Shown here: positions 22,303 to 33,353 of the stretch, piece after piece | Layout: the number at the start of each line of letters is the position of its first letter | Position numbering within the stretch: position 1 is the stretch's first letter | Assembly: GCA_037954665.1 (NCBI GenBank) | Contig: JBBMOL010000194.1 | Span: 201,001-265,000 of the forward strand | DNA length: 64,000 bases | Direction of reading: 5' to 3' | From: Laguncularia racemosa | Taxonomy: Eukaryota > Streptophyta > Magnoliopsida > Myrtales > Combretaceae | Position numbers and translations under genes: made by a program | The notes under the pieces: generated by a model | What the model saw: only the letters and a program-made list of their open reading frames with translations | Database searches by the model: none | What the model was told of the DNA's origin: nothing

Positions 22303-23582
22303 ACATCCCCATACTTGAACTTTTGCTTGTCCTCAAGCAAAATAATTGATTGAAACAAGAGAAATCCATCATTGAACTTCTAGTGCCCATTGTTCTGACC
22401 ATACTGAAATTTTTAACTAGTATATCTAGTTGAAATTTAGTAGTTAATCTAAATACAACAGATTTTTAATCCCAGTGTTTAACAATAAAAAAAAAAAAAT
22501 ACTTAGTCCCTAAGGAAAAATATTCATTTAAACTTCATTGGTTATTAGCAAGTATAATCTCCCTCAATTTTACTTCTCTAAACAAGATAACAAGAAGTGA
22601 AAGCATATGGTATCCATTTTTACCTAGAATTTCTCCCTTTTTTTTTTTTATTTGCCTTAATTGGACAGCGGAGTGAGACTTCACTCTTCTGAGGGACCAA
22701 AGCTCGCCCATGTCAACCTAGCTTTCATTAAGGTGCTAAATTTTTGCCTTTCCGCCCTTCTCGTTGTTGTGAGTTCATTGAGTCGGCACATCCTGGGCTC
22801 ATCGCCTAAGTGACCAGGTTTTAAAGGGACCCCTACGAACTCTTCCTCACACTAACATTTAAGATTGGATACTCTTAACTCACTTTCCTGAGTTATTGGA
22901 GTAAAGGCTCCTTTTTTATTATTATTAAGGGATCACTAAGTAAAATATTTCCTTTACCTCTTTCACTAGGTGTTAAGGTATTCTCAAAGAAATTTCAAGA
23001 GAGATTTATCCCAACCAATTTTTCTTTGAAGAAAACTTGCTTGTTTTTTCAAATTAAGGACTCAATTTCAAGTTCAAAGGCTAAACATAGGGTAAACCCC
23101 GTTCTCTAGAGATTTTACTATTAAATTTTAACTATATAAACTAGTCACAACAGTTGGCGAGTAAGGCACCAATCTAAGTCAATTTCAGGATTTCATTGAT
23201 GATAAACACATAAGGACATAAATAAAGCATGGGAATTGTAAGTTCATGATGTGTGCAATCAATCATTATACTTCTACATTTATAATCCCTTCCCCACACT
23301 TAAATTGGACAATGTCCTCATTGTTCCTAATATAGCACAAAATTAAGGAAAAGAATATCAATGCAAAAATTGAAATACTAGTACTTCCCTGGTGTAAAAT
23401 TGTTCATAAGGAAGAAAATTCCTCCCAAAATGTCTGTCATCCTTGGAATGTCTTGAATGCACCACTGGCTCTTATCCTTTTTTTTTTTTAACGAAATTAA
23501 AACACTAGTGTATATACTTATTGAGCATAGGCTGCCTCCCATGAAGCGCTTAGTTTATAGTCGCTAGCCCGACTTTTCCGGT

Positions 23583-23801
23583 TCATGTCCTCAAATCTCC
23601 TAAATAAACAATTGTGGCATCTCTATCAACATTTTCCCCTTCATAGTGATGTTTCAGAAGATAACCGTTTACTTTGAAAGTACGGTTATCTTCTACTATG
23701 TCAACTTCTTTCCTTCTTCTTTGCTCTCCTCTAAGTTGTCGCAAGGTGCGTTCTTTCTCAAGAGTAATTGGTAGAATTTCAGAACTTCTACTCTTGCGCA
23801 T
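23583..23801 (-). pseudogene. Integrase C-terminal scrap in D
   Basis: 72 codons ending in FKVNGYLLKHHYEGENVD (about 23620-23680). This matches the conserved end of Athila/Tat integrase, which usually reads F-KVNG-RLK-Y-G. The upstream half (ITLEKERTLRQLRGEQ) is not diagnostic. It shows that D derives from a full pol-containing element by deletion. Confidence 0.6.
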
Positions 23802-23912
23802 AAAAAAAACTTCAAAGAGAACTAGAAACGATCACACAATGATAAAAATAAAAATAAAAGTAATTGCGCCTAAATTAACAATAGAATTTGAAGATGGTCT
23901 AATATTAATCAA

Positions 23913-23930
23913 TCCCCGGCAATGGCGCCA
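23913..23930 (-). other. Primer binding site of D (tRNA-Asp type)
   Basis: Minus strand TGGCGCCATTGCCGGGGA. Matches the tRNA-Asp complement used by Athila elements with small changes, six bases from the LTR end at 23937. Confidence 0.8.
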
Positions 23931-23936
23931 AAAACT

Positions 23937-25503
23937 TGATCCACACAAAAAGAGATATAAAATGAGCGTAATAAATACCGGCAAGTGCACCGGATCAGAT
24001 CAAGTAATATAGTGAGAGAAGAGTATCGAACCACGAAGATTGATTAAGTAATAGACCTTTATCAATTTCTACTATTATTTAGGCAATGATGTTTGATGAG
24101 AATTGAATGAATTATGCTAAATGCTCAAAAAGAGGATTATGTTTGAAAAATGATAAATTGATGGTGGGAAATAGAATCCACCCTAATTCTACTAATCATA
24201 TTGCCTTCATGTTATAATAACTCATAGCTATATGGATTTTCACAAGAAATTAACAAAACCTTAATCCTTTATCAAGTTTTAAAGTAATGTTACCCCAATT
24301 TAATTTAATAGCTCCTGCTAATTAAAATCAAACGAGGATTCTAATTCACAATCATAAATTTCCCAATTATATGATTGCCTAATATCTTTAAAATAATTTC
24401 TCCTAATCCCTTAGTGAAAAATTTAATAAAAATATTGCATGAAACACTTAGGTCAATTTCTAATAAGATTCAATAACAATGCTTCCACGTGAATTATTAA
24501 ATCTTACTTAGGAATTCCTGATAAAACCTAAATTTCTCTTTCGAGTCATTTACATTTCTATGCATTGATTTCAATTACAAAATATAATTCATAGTAGGAC
24601 TTCTTATATGAAAATTCTGCATATCTATATGTCCTATAACATGAATACAATAATCGTTTTAGTTTAAATTATAGCTTCATCATGTTTCCCACAAGGATGA
24701 TTTAGAACATTATAGTATGAATTGCATAAAAACAATTGAAATAAATATGTGCAATGGAATTCATATTGAACAACAAGAACAAACTAATAAATGGCATAAA
24801 AGAAAATAAAGTAAATGAAACAATAGCTATAATCTTCAAGAACTTCAATCTTCCAAAATGATTCCTCGAATTCTTCAATTGAAAGAAAACTTCAGCAAAA
24901 TAATTTTCTTTCTTCAAACTAAAATTTGGAATAACATAAAATGTAAAGGAATTAAAGAAAATATAAAATCCTAAAGCTCCTAAAGGAATTCTAATGATTT
25001 CAAAGAAAGACAAAGGATGCTAAACAGAGAATCAAAACAAAAGGATTCTAAAACAAAAGGGGATACTCCAAGGTTCACACAAGGGTCCTATTTATAGATC
25101 TAAAGAGGAGGAAGATAAGCTTGATCTAATGAGGAGTTGAGTTAGCAAATTAATTAATATACGATTTTGGAGAGATTTTCGCAATGGATATCCGGGGAGT
25201 AATGAAGGTCGGCTCAAGGCCGGCTTTAAGGCCGGCGGCTTTAATGTTTTTTTTTTAGGCCGGTTTAATATAGGGCGGCTCAAGGCCGGCCTAAGGCTAG
25301 AGGCCTTCCGTGCAATCCTCCGCTCGCTTCTTCAATTTTGTGAAGAACTCCTCCAATTAACTTGTAATTTACTTTTGGGTCCTCAAAACCTGAATTTTCA
25401 CAATAAATACCATTAAATATCATTTCTTTATATTTTCTTTATAATATTGAAATAAATTTAATATAAGTCCAAAAGAAAATATAAGTATAATGTGATCTTA
25501 TCA
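23937..25503 (-). repeat. Right (5') LTR of D
   Basis: 1567 bp. Almost colinear with the left LTR; the extra length is mainly a longer GGCCGGC patch at 25205-25310 and a short duplication near 25035-25070. Both LTRs contain the same 103-codon minus frame. Confidence 0.85.
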
Positions 25504-25721
25504 CAACACAGAACCCTCTTTTGTTCTTTGCAAAAGAACTCTCCTTTAGGAATTCCCCAACTAAATTACTATAGGAAACCCTTAATTGATAACTTAGGTT
25601 TCAGTCAACAGGTATGAATGGGGCCTAGTTCCATGTTACTTGTTTGAGAGAATCCTCGGGGAATTGATTCAAATAGCGTACGTTAGGTTCTAGGTTTAAT
25701 ATACCTAGGGCTTATGCATCA
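25504..25721 (+). repeat. 5' LTR of C, second part
   Basis: Resumes after D and ends TTATGCATCA. It has the short hairpin GTTCTTTGCAAAAGAAC at 25523-25539, which is also present in the B LTRs. Matches 60508-60754. Confidence 0.85.
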
Positions 25722-25723
25722 TT

Positions 25724-25735
25724 TGGTATTAGAGC
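25724..25735 (+). other. Primer binding site of C
   Basis: TGGTATTAGAGC, one change from the initiator-Met PBS, two bases after the LTR. Confidence 0.8.
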
Positions 25736-25987
25736 TGCGGCTTCTTGAATCAAGTAATCTCTATCCTTTTATTATTTTCTTGTTATTTAATTCCATACTT
25801 TTTGTTCATATCAGAAATTTCTATATAAAAAAAAATGTTTCAATCATAAAAACCATTGGAGACCAACAACACATAAGTCTAGTTTAGCCATTAAAATTCA
25901 ATTGTGATTCAATTCTTAGTTCCTCTTACAAGAATACGCACACAAAAAAAATTCCAATTCGATTGTGAAGAAATCCAAGAACCAAAA

Positions 25988-27029
25988 TGATAGGAATAAA
26001 AATCCGACAAGACCTATCATTAGGGCAAGAACTAAATGATTTCGAATCTTGGCAATGAGGACCCATTTTGAGCAAATCGACCCTGGAATTATTCATTTAC
26101 TAACCTATTTTATCTTATTTATGTATTTTATATTCCAATAGGAATACTTATCATGCTTTACAGGGCAATGGACAAACTCACTTAGACTCAGATTGTGGGT
26201 TATCTATGGACTGACTTGAACCGGCAATGAGTTGAGCCGATGGATCCTATAGAAGATCGGCATCATGAAGACCATTTATTTTATATATTTCTTCTTTTAT
26301 GAACTATTTTAGTTGTATTTTGGTTTTAGGACACTTTTATTTCTTTGTAACTTTCATTTAGGGTTAGCCACCTTAAAAGTGGCAAACTTGTAATTTTGAG
26401 CACTTTTTAACCCTAGAATTAGCAAGTATAAATACTTGCTTAAGAGAGGGTTTGGGGAGCTTATTTTTGCAGAACATACACTCTCTTTTCACGTGTGAAT
26501 TAGGGTTCATACCTTGGTTCCAACTCTTATCAATTTCAATTCCAAGACTTGAAATTGTGGCGAGTGCAACAATTGGAATTTGTGAGTCATATCAATTCCT
26601 ACTTGTTGTGATTTCTTTTCTTCTCTAGTGTGTTGTATCTAGGGTTGATTAGAGATAGTTCTTGGTCAGATTTACATCTTATTGTACACGAATTCATTTG
26701 ATTATTTGAAAGAATTATCAAGTTGATTCAATTCATCATTAAGGATTTCTTTGCTAGCGTGAATTTCACCATTTGAAAAAGGGATATTCCTTCACGGTTT
26801 TCTTTGTCAAATTGAGGCTTGATTTTCGTGGATTATATGATATTAGAAGTTTTATTAGAAGCCATTTCCATTGTGGTATTCAGATTATATCATTAGTAGG
26901 TTTAATTTCATCATTTCAACATTAGGGTTCATTAGAAAAGTGCCATTTTTGGGATCCGATTTTGCCTTGACTTGAGATAATTGATCTTAAGTTTTTTGGA
27001 TGTGTTTTTAAGAGTGATTAGGCACATCA
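25988..27029 (+). mobile_element. Solo LTR of the A family in C's leader
   Basis: TGATAGGAATAAAAATCC to TTAGGCACATCA, 1042 bp, exact target duplication CAAAA (25983-25987, 27030-27034). Contains the perfect TATA palindrome at 26422-26439 and the TACTAAC motif at 26098-26104. Confidence 0.95.
26422..26439 (+). promoter_or_regulatory. Palindromic TATA element, perfect
   Basis: GCAAGTATAAATACTTGC in the solo A LTR. Confidence 0.7.
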
Positions 27030-27496
27030 CAAAATCTCTAAAAGGAAATTTAGTTTTGGCAAGTTACAATTCAATTGCCAAATACACTTTCCAAGTCCAT
27101 CCGCAACATATATCTTATGCTTTCTAAATTGTGCATCCCAAATTACATTCTATAATCATTATTAGTTTTGGTGAAAACTTTTTGTCCTTTTGAATTACAT
27201 GATAAGCATTTGTTTGATTTGTTTTCGAAGTTCATTATAAGAGCTTGTCATAGTTATTGGAAATTACATCAATTCTCAATCTTCACTATGACTTGAAACC
27301 GAGGTGATCATTAGGTGTTGACATAGCGAATTGTGTTGGGAAATTTCCAATCCGAGTTCCTAGCAAGGATTGTAAAAGCAAGTTGTGAGGACATATTTGT
27401 GAGAGATATACACGAGTGGATTGTGAGAGTATTACTACTTAAGTGTAATACACGAGAGAATTGTGAGGAACATATTTTACTTGTGTTATTAATTTA

Positions 27497-28540
27497 TTGT
27501 TTAATTATGGAAATATATCAGGGCAAAACACAGCTAGAGCTAAGAATAGGGTGATGTTTGAGGAGTTGATGGGGCAGATGAAAAGGATCTTGATGGGTGA
27601 GCTTGAACAGATCCATGAGAGAATAGATAAGATAGAGAGGAGTAGAGAACCATCTAGTAGTACTACTGTCAGGCGAGGCATAGGTAGACCGATTAGAGGA
27701 GGTGTTAGGATAGAAGAAGGTGAGGATTCTGACTTTGGTGAATATCATAATGTAAGGGAGAGAGGGAAAGCTTAGAGGTGTGACAGTAACCAGAGTAGTA
27801 TTAAGATGAAAATCCCAATGTTTCAAGGGAAGAATCATCCGAAGTTGTACCTAGAGTGGGAGAGGAAAATGGATCATGTATTTGAATGCCATAACTATAT
27901 TGAGGAGTAGAAGATAAAATTAGTTGTAGTAGTGTTCACAGATTATGCTAGTTATGGTAGGATCAGCTAGTGTGTAATGGGTGTAGGTATGGAGAGCGAC
28001 TTGTTAGTACTTGGGAGGAGATGAAGACCATAATGCAAAAGCAGTTTATTCCTAGTCACTACCATAGGGATTTACTTAGGAAAGTCTAGGGATTGACACA
28101 GGGGACCAAGAGTATAAAGGACTACTATAAGGAGTTGGAGAAAACCATGATTAGGGCCAGAGTAGAGGAGGATGATGAGGCCACTATGGCTAGATTCATT
28201 AATGGTCTAAATCGGGAAATTGCTGATGTGGTAGATTTACACCATTACTTAGACATGGAAGAACTGTTACATAGAACAATCAAGGTGGAGTGACAATTAA
28301 AATATAGGAGTGATAAGAGGTCTGGGTCGACTTCCGAATCTCTATGGAAATCTAATTGGAAGAGGAACTCTACAAATTTAAAGCCTCAAGAGGACTTAAA
28401 GGCTAAGAATCCAATTACTGCATTTAAGGGAAAAACTAACACTAAACCCCCTTCTAGATCTAGAGATATCAAATCTTCTAAATGTTAAGGATTTTGGACA
28501 CATTGCATCTCAATGTCCAAATCAAAGAGCTATGATCATA
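27497..28540 (+). pseudogene. Gag of C
   Basis: An N-terminal coiled-coil-like part (MFEELMGQMKRILMGELEQ, IHERIDKIER) leads to the capsid: IKMKIPMFQGKNHPKLYLEW, then after frameshifts SHYHRDLLRKV, then TKSIKDYYKELEKTMIRARV and MARFINGLNREIADVVDLHH (28093-28293). The zinc knuckle region near 28470-28515 is broken by a stop and a frame change. Role by family: particle formation and RNA packaging. Same gag type as B. Confidence 0.85.
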
Positions 28541-28689
28541 TGTGACAATGGGGATGTAGAGAGCATGAGCTCTGAGGAGGATGAGGAGTCACCATCACAG
28601 GAGTATGAGGATGTTGACTTGGAGGGACCCGTAAATGGTGAGTTATATGTCACAAGGAGAGTACTTAGTGTATAACCTTAGGAGGATGG

Positions 28690-28934
28690 TGAGGGGATCT
28701 AACATGAGCATATATTTCATACGTGGTGTCATGTGCAAAATAAAGTGTGTAGTCTAATAATCGATAGTGGCAGCTACATTAATGTTGCTAGCAATTTATT
28801 GGTAGATAAGATGCAGTTGAAAGCTATGAATCATTCGAGACCATATCGATTAAAGTGGTTGAATGAATGTGGAGAGGTAAAGGTGACTAAGCAGGATCTT
28901 ATAGCCTTTTCCATAGGGAACTACAAAGATGAAG
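28690..28934 (+). pseudogene. Protease of C, N-terminal part
   Basis: Open at 28733-28934: VCSLIIDSGSYINVASNLLV (active site DSG), then YRLKWLNECGEVKVTKQDL and FSIGNYKDEV. The Athila element F starts at 28935. The protease resumes at 40472 after the duplication TGAAG. Confidence 0.85.
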
Positions 28935-30284
28935 TGATCGTTGCCAATCGTAATTTAAATATTTATAATACCTGTTCCTAATTCTAACTACGTTGGAATA
29001 GGCAAGTGTACCTACCGTGGACGTAATATAGTGTTAAGTACAGGGTCGTCCCACAGAGAGAAGATTGCTAATTACTAGTACTAGCTATTTCCCTATTATC
29101 TAACCGTTAAATTAAGATGAGGAGTATAAAAAATAAAAGTAGTCAACAATCTAAAATTTAAACTAAAGCTACTTCAACAACACAAGATTCAATTTTATAA
29201 CAAAACAACCTAGATCTAATTATATACCTATCTTGTCACATGAATTATTAGAAGCTAAGGATTAATGTTTATAAGTTCTTAAGTTGTTAAGTTCCAAGAA
29301 GCAAGATAATTACTTTCTCAAGTAAATTACTTATCTAATCCTAGATTTCTCAATTAGGATCTCTCCTCAATTAATAGCAATCTAGAATCGCATGAAGCAT
29401 AAGAGCTCGATTCGAATGAATGTTCAACAGAAGATTTTTGATATTCTATCTCTAGAAACATGAGCAAATCTCATCCAAAACATAAATCTGATCATAAAAG
29501 CGATTTCTCAATCAACTCAAATGATATTAAGCATAAACTCATATTCTGGAAATATGAATCTAAGATAATTATGCAGCACATGTAATGGAACAAAACAACA
29601 TCAATAAAACATCAATTAAATCATATCTTCATCATATGACAAAATAGTTCAAATGAGATCTAAGTCTAGGTTTACTCTTCCATAGACCTACCAATGAAAG
29701 AAAAAATACATGAAGAGAAACTAGAGTTCATGATTACAACCCGGATAGATTGAATCTTGAATGCCTTGCTTGGATCTCCTTGGATTGTTGAGTAGAAAAC
29801 TAAAGAAAGAGAGAAAAATGAAGAGAAGTGTATTCTAAAACCCTAGGTCTGCCGTCTTTCCCTCTTCTTTTCGTCTTATATATATGTGCTAGCACTGGAG
29901 GAGAGAGAAACATCAGAGAAAGTATGTCGGGGCTCTATACGCCCTCTGCCACGCCCTTGTGGTAAGGGGCGTGGTAGCTTCTGTTCCTGATTTCTCTTCC
30001 ATACACCCCTGATATGGGGGCGTGGTGGTGGTATGCTGATCATATGGGGGCATGGTGGTGGTCTGCTGTTCATATGCCCCCTGATATGGGGGCATGGCAG
30101 GCAGAGGAGATGCTCTTCTTCCTTTCTCTTTGTTGTTTTCTTCTCAATTTCTTTCAATGATCTTCATTACACCTGAAAGCAACATATTCTTTGATTAAGC
30201 ATCAAATTGGATGATTTTTGATTAATTATCAACTTAAAAGAGCTTAAAATTTTCTTAGAATTTGGAGTATTATGGTGATTATCA
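28935..30284 (-). repeat. Left (3') LTR of F
   Basis: 1350 bp, TGATCGTTGCC...GTGATTATCA. Block GGCAAGTGTACCTACCG near 29000-29018. Hairpin-forming ATATGGGGGCGTGG repeats at about 29935-30110, next to a minus-strand TATATATAAG (plus CTTATATATA at 29875-29884). Confidence 0.9.
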
Positions 30285-31904
30285 AATTTCCCCACACTTG
30301 AATCTTTGCTTGTCCCCAAGCAAAGCAATTTAAAAGACCATACATTCAAAATGGGGACTTCATATTTCCAAACACAGTAGGCTAGAATATTAGCATTCAT
30401 CAATGATCATGTTTAACATCTAATAGAACTCCTCAATTGAATGAATGTACTCCTCACCTTGTCCTGCAATATTGAACTAGAGATACTTTAATCAAAGTTT
30501 TAAAATTAATCAAAGTAAAGTAAGTTTCTACCTTTATCTTTTAATAATAGCTGTCAAATCAAAAATCAAACTTAAGGTCAAATCGAAATAAAAGGAGATT
30601 TGGCTCATTTCAATTAGCTATTTCAGAGTGTATAGCCTCCTCATCCAACTCTCTAAGCGAACTACTCCATCATGAAAGTATTTTGCATCTGAGATTCCCC
30701 TGGATTCCTCTTCCTTTGATAGACCTTCCCAAAAGTTTCATTTATTTATTTATGATCCCAAAACCCATGTAGCAAGCTTTCAGTCGATAATCCCGGGCTC
30801 GTCACCCAAGTAAACAGACGTTATCCCTTCAATTGAAGGCGTCCCTATGGACTTAATCACTCGAGTTTCAAGAACTTACCACCTCTTTTTTTTTTTTTTT
30901 TTTAGAGTAATTTTCTCGGTCAGCCGATCCCAGGCCAAACGACCCTAGGTGACCAAGTTTTAAAGGGACCCCATTAAACCTCCATTACTCTAACTGATTT
31001 GTTTAGCTAGTAGTAGGGTCGAACTTCGCTCTTCTGAGGGACCAAAACCAGCCCGCACTAACTAAGATATCTTATTTCGACTTAAACTTTTCTTAGAAGG
31101 TCTCTTAAGAAAGATCACTAAGAGAATTACTTCATTTACCCTTTTATAATGGATTGATTAGCTCTCAAGACTTTTGATGAAACAATATGTTCCCTAGTAA
31201 CTTAGAAATCAAGCCAATTAACATTTTGCTAAGTACCTTAGCTCAATTCCTAACTTTGAATTCTACCTTTAAATAACATGTAAACTTGCTTCACAAAGAT
31301 TTTTATTCTATAAGTTTGATCAAGTATGACAAAATTCAATGCACAAACAGGAGTGACTTGCACGACATTCTTTTTGAGGAATTCAATCATTGAATGCTAA
31401 AACACTCCTCAAATGCAACTAGAATTCTAGCAACATAGAAAATGTAGGAGGAATTTTGACAGAAAAATGGAAGAATTTTGAAAATTTTCCACTTTCTATA
31501 TCGATAATCGCACATACACACCTAGTTCTCCTTTTTTCCCTTTATACATACTATTTAATAACCCTCCCCCACACTTAAGTTAGACATTGTCCTCAATGTC
31601 TATACTTGCAATAAAAATTAGACAAGGAAAGAGCATTAAGTAGAGAAAAATTAAGACAGAAAAGGTAATAAAAAGAACTAGTGCTCCCCTGAATTCGATG
31701 TTGCTATTCATCAAGTGCTCGATCAAAACCACATGTTGTGTAGTAGCTCTAGCATTCAAGCATTGTGTGGGTTGCTGCAATATGAAAATCTGGAAAACTA
31801 TACAAAGAAGAAAACTCGAAAGATGTTAGTCTACAACAGAAATTAAAAAGAAAGAAAAATAAAGAAAAGTAAAGCATGAGTCCTTAAATTAAGTTAACAC
31901 AAGG
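30285..31904 (-). other. 3' non-coding region of F with two polypurine motifs (no gene)
   Basis: On the minus strand AAGTGTGGGGAAATT abuts the LTR (30285-30299), preceded by GCTTGGGGACAAGCAAAG. A second copy, AAGTGTGGGGGAGGG, lies at about 31563-31578, preceded by GACATTGAGGACAATGTC. Standard for Athila. No reading frame of note. Confidence 0.7.
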
Positions 31905-32700
31905 CTAATAGGGCGTGGTCTCCTAAGAATCAATGGGATCTCCACATCCGCTTCCATATCTAGGATGACGAAATCTGCTGGGAAAATGAAGTCTTGAACT
32001 TTTACTAGCACATCCTCAACCACTCCTCTTGGGAATTTGACTGATCTATCCGCTAATTGCAAGCTCATTCACGTTGGCTTTGGTTCCCCAAGTCCCAGCT
32101 TCTTGAAGAGTTGATATGGCATGAGATTAATACTGGCCCTAAGATCAGCTAGGGCCCTCTCCTCAGTTAGGTTACCGATCAAACACGGGATGGTGAAGCT
32201 CCTAGGGTCCCTAAGCTTCTTTGGAAGTTGGTTCTGAATAACTGCCGAACATTCTCCTCCTAAAGTCACTAAAGAAAACTCTTCCAATTTTCTCTTGTTC
32301 GACAATAATTCTTTCAGAAACATTGCATATCTAGGCATTTGAGTCAATGCCTCAACAAATGGAAGGTTAATATGCAATTGTTTAAAAACTTCCAAAAATT
32401 TACCATATTGCTCATCCACCTTATCTTTCTTCAATCTTGCAGGGTATAGAATAGGAGGTTTATATTTTGGAATTGGCTTGGATGATGATGATTTCTTCTC
32501 AACTAACTTCTCTGGCTGCTCTCCTTCATCATTTTCAATCGGTTGTTTCTCCTTTGAAGCGGACGCCTCACCTCTTTCTACTTGATTCTCATATTGGAGT
32601 TCTTTACCACTTTTCAGGGTTATTGCTTTCACATGCTCACGAGGATTTATCTCTGTATTTCCTGGCAATGAACCCTAAGTTCTCTCTGAAAGTAATTTAG
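31905..32700 (-). pseudogene. Athila gag C-terminus and protease of F
   Basis: Open at 32069-32668. It starts PREHVKAITLKSGKELQYEN (the Athila TLRSGK signature), then a K/E-rich linker, then KPIPKYKPPILYPARLKKDK, FLEVFKQLHINLPFVEALTQ and MPRYAMFLKELLSNKRKLEE, then the protease with FTIPCLIGNLTEERALADLR and ASINLMPYQLFKKLGLGEPK. The active-site G of D-x-GAS is R here. After a stop it continues LADRSVKFPRGVVEDVLVKV and PLILRRP, then ends at about 31905 where pol is missing. Likely inactive. Confidence 0.9.
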
Positions 32701-33348
32701 CAATTTGTCCAACCTGAGTCTCAAGATTGTGGATTGAAGCACCATGGTTTCTGAGAGTAGTTTCCTGATTCTTTAAAATCATGTCCAACGAATTTTGTCT
32801 ATCTTCAGAATCTTTTACCAATTTTTCCAGGATGTCCTCAATTGATGATTGTGGTTTAGAACTTTGACCAGGTGGTCTTTAAAAACCAGGGGGAGGATTG
32901 GGATTGCCTTTCTAAAAATTGTTGTTGTTACTCTATGAAAAATTTGGGTGATTTCTCCAGCCTGGATTATATGTGTTACTGTAAGGATTATTCTGAGGCC
33001 GGATTTGATTTCCCAAATAATCTACCTATTCAACAACTGATTCATCACCAAAGGAGGGCTCAACTGCGGATACTTGCTGCTTTGAAAGTGACGATCCATC
33101 TATTTTTCTAAACAACGCCTCTACTTTTGACATGATTGTAGTAGCCACGTCTACATTAATAACTCTTGCTGGTCTTTTATCTCTACTCCTAGAATGTGAC
33201 CATTCAAAATTATTCACTGCTAGATTCTCGAGGAGAGCTAAGCTTTCTTCAGGAGTTTGATGATTAATCGTGCCTCCAGCTGCAGCATTTACCATTTGTC
33301 TAGTCTGAAAATTGAGATCGTTGTAGAAAATCTGAACCTGCATCCACT
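32701..33348 (-). pseudogene. Athila gag of F, middle part
   Basis: Open at 33026-33343: MQVQIFYNDLNFQTRQMVNA and AAGGTINHQTPEESLALLEN. After a stop it continues with NNPYSNTYNPGWRNHPNFS and ETTLRNHGASIHNLETQVGQ, typical of Athila gag, then joins the fragment at 32668. In register with the N-terminal part at 38323-38990 once the inserted A element and one target copy are discounted. Confidence 0.85.
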
Positions 33349-33353
33349 CTGGA

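Larger units (their letters stand above)
22303..23936 (-). other. Internal region of D
   Basis: On the minus strand, GTATGGGGATGTT abuts the left LTR (22303-22315), preceded by CTTGAGGACAAGCAA. A second motif, AAGTGTGGGGAAGGG, lies near 23283-23297. Short homopolymer runs at 22488-22498 and 22636-22649. Apart from the fragment at 23583-23801 no coding sequence was recognised. Confidence 0.6.
20790..25503 (-). mobile_element. Element D, 4.7 kb non-autonomous Athila/Tat-like element
   Basis: Two near-identical LTRs (20790-22302, 23937-25503), a tRNA-Asp type PBS on the minus strand at 23913-23930, and polypurine-type motifs next to the left LTR. Flanks are GAACA (20785-20789) and CAACA (25504-25508). 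The 1.63 kb internal region holds no gag, protease or RT, only an integrase C-terminal scrap. LTRs look very similar to each other, so the insertion is fairly recent within this nest. Confidence 0.85.
25736..27496 (+). other. Untranslated leader of C (no gene), containing a solo LTR
   Basis: AT-rich leader on both sides of the solo A LTR at 25988-27029. Matches in style and in part in sequence the leader of B (50430-51060), e.g. the GCATCCCAAATTACATTC-like stretch. No coding frame recognised. Confidence 0.6.

Noticed and set aside
29876..30157. 93-codon proline/histidine-rich minus frame, and a similar one at 40012-40338
   Set aside because: Falls on the GGGGGCGTGG patch of the Athila F LTRs; length differs between sister LTRs with the patch, so it is not a gene.
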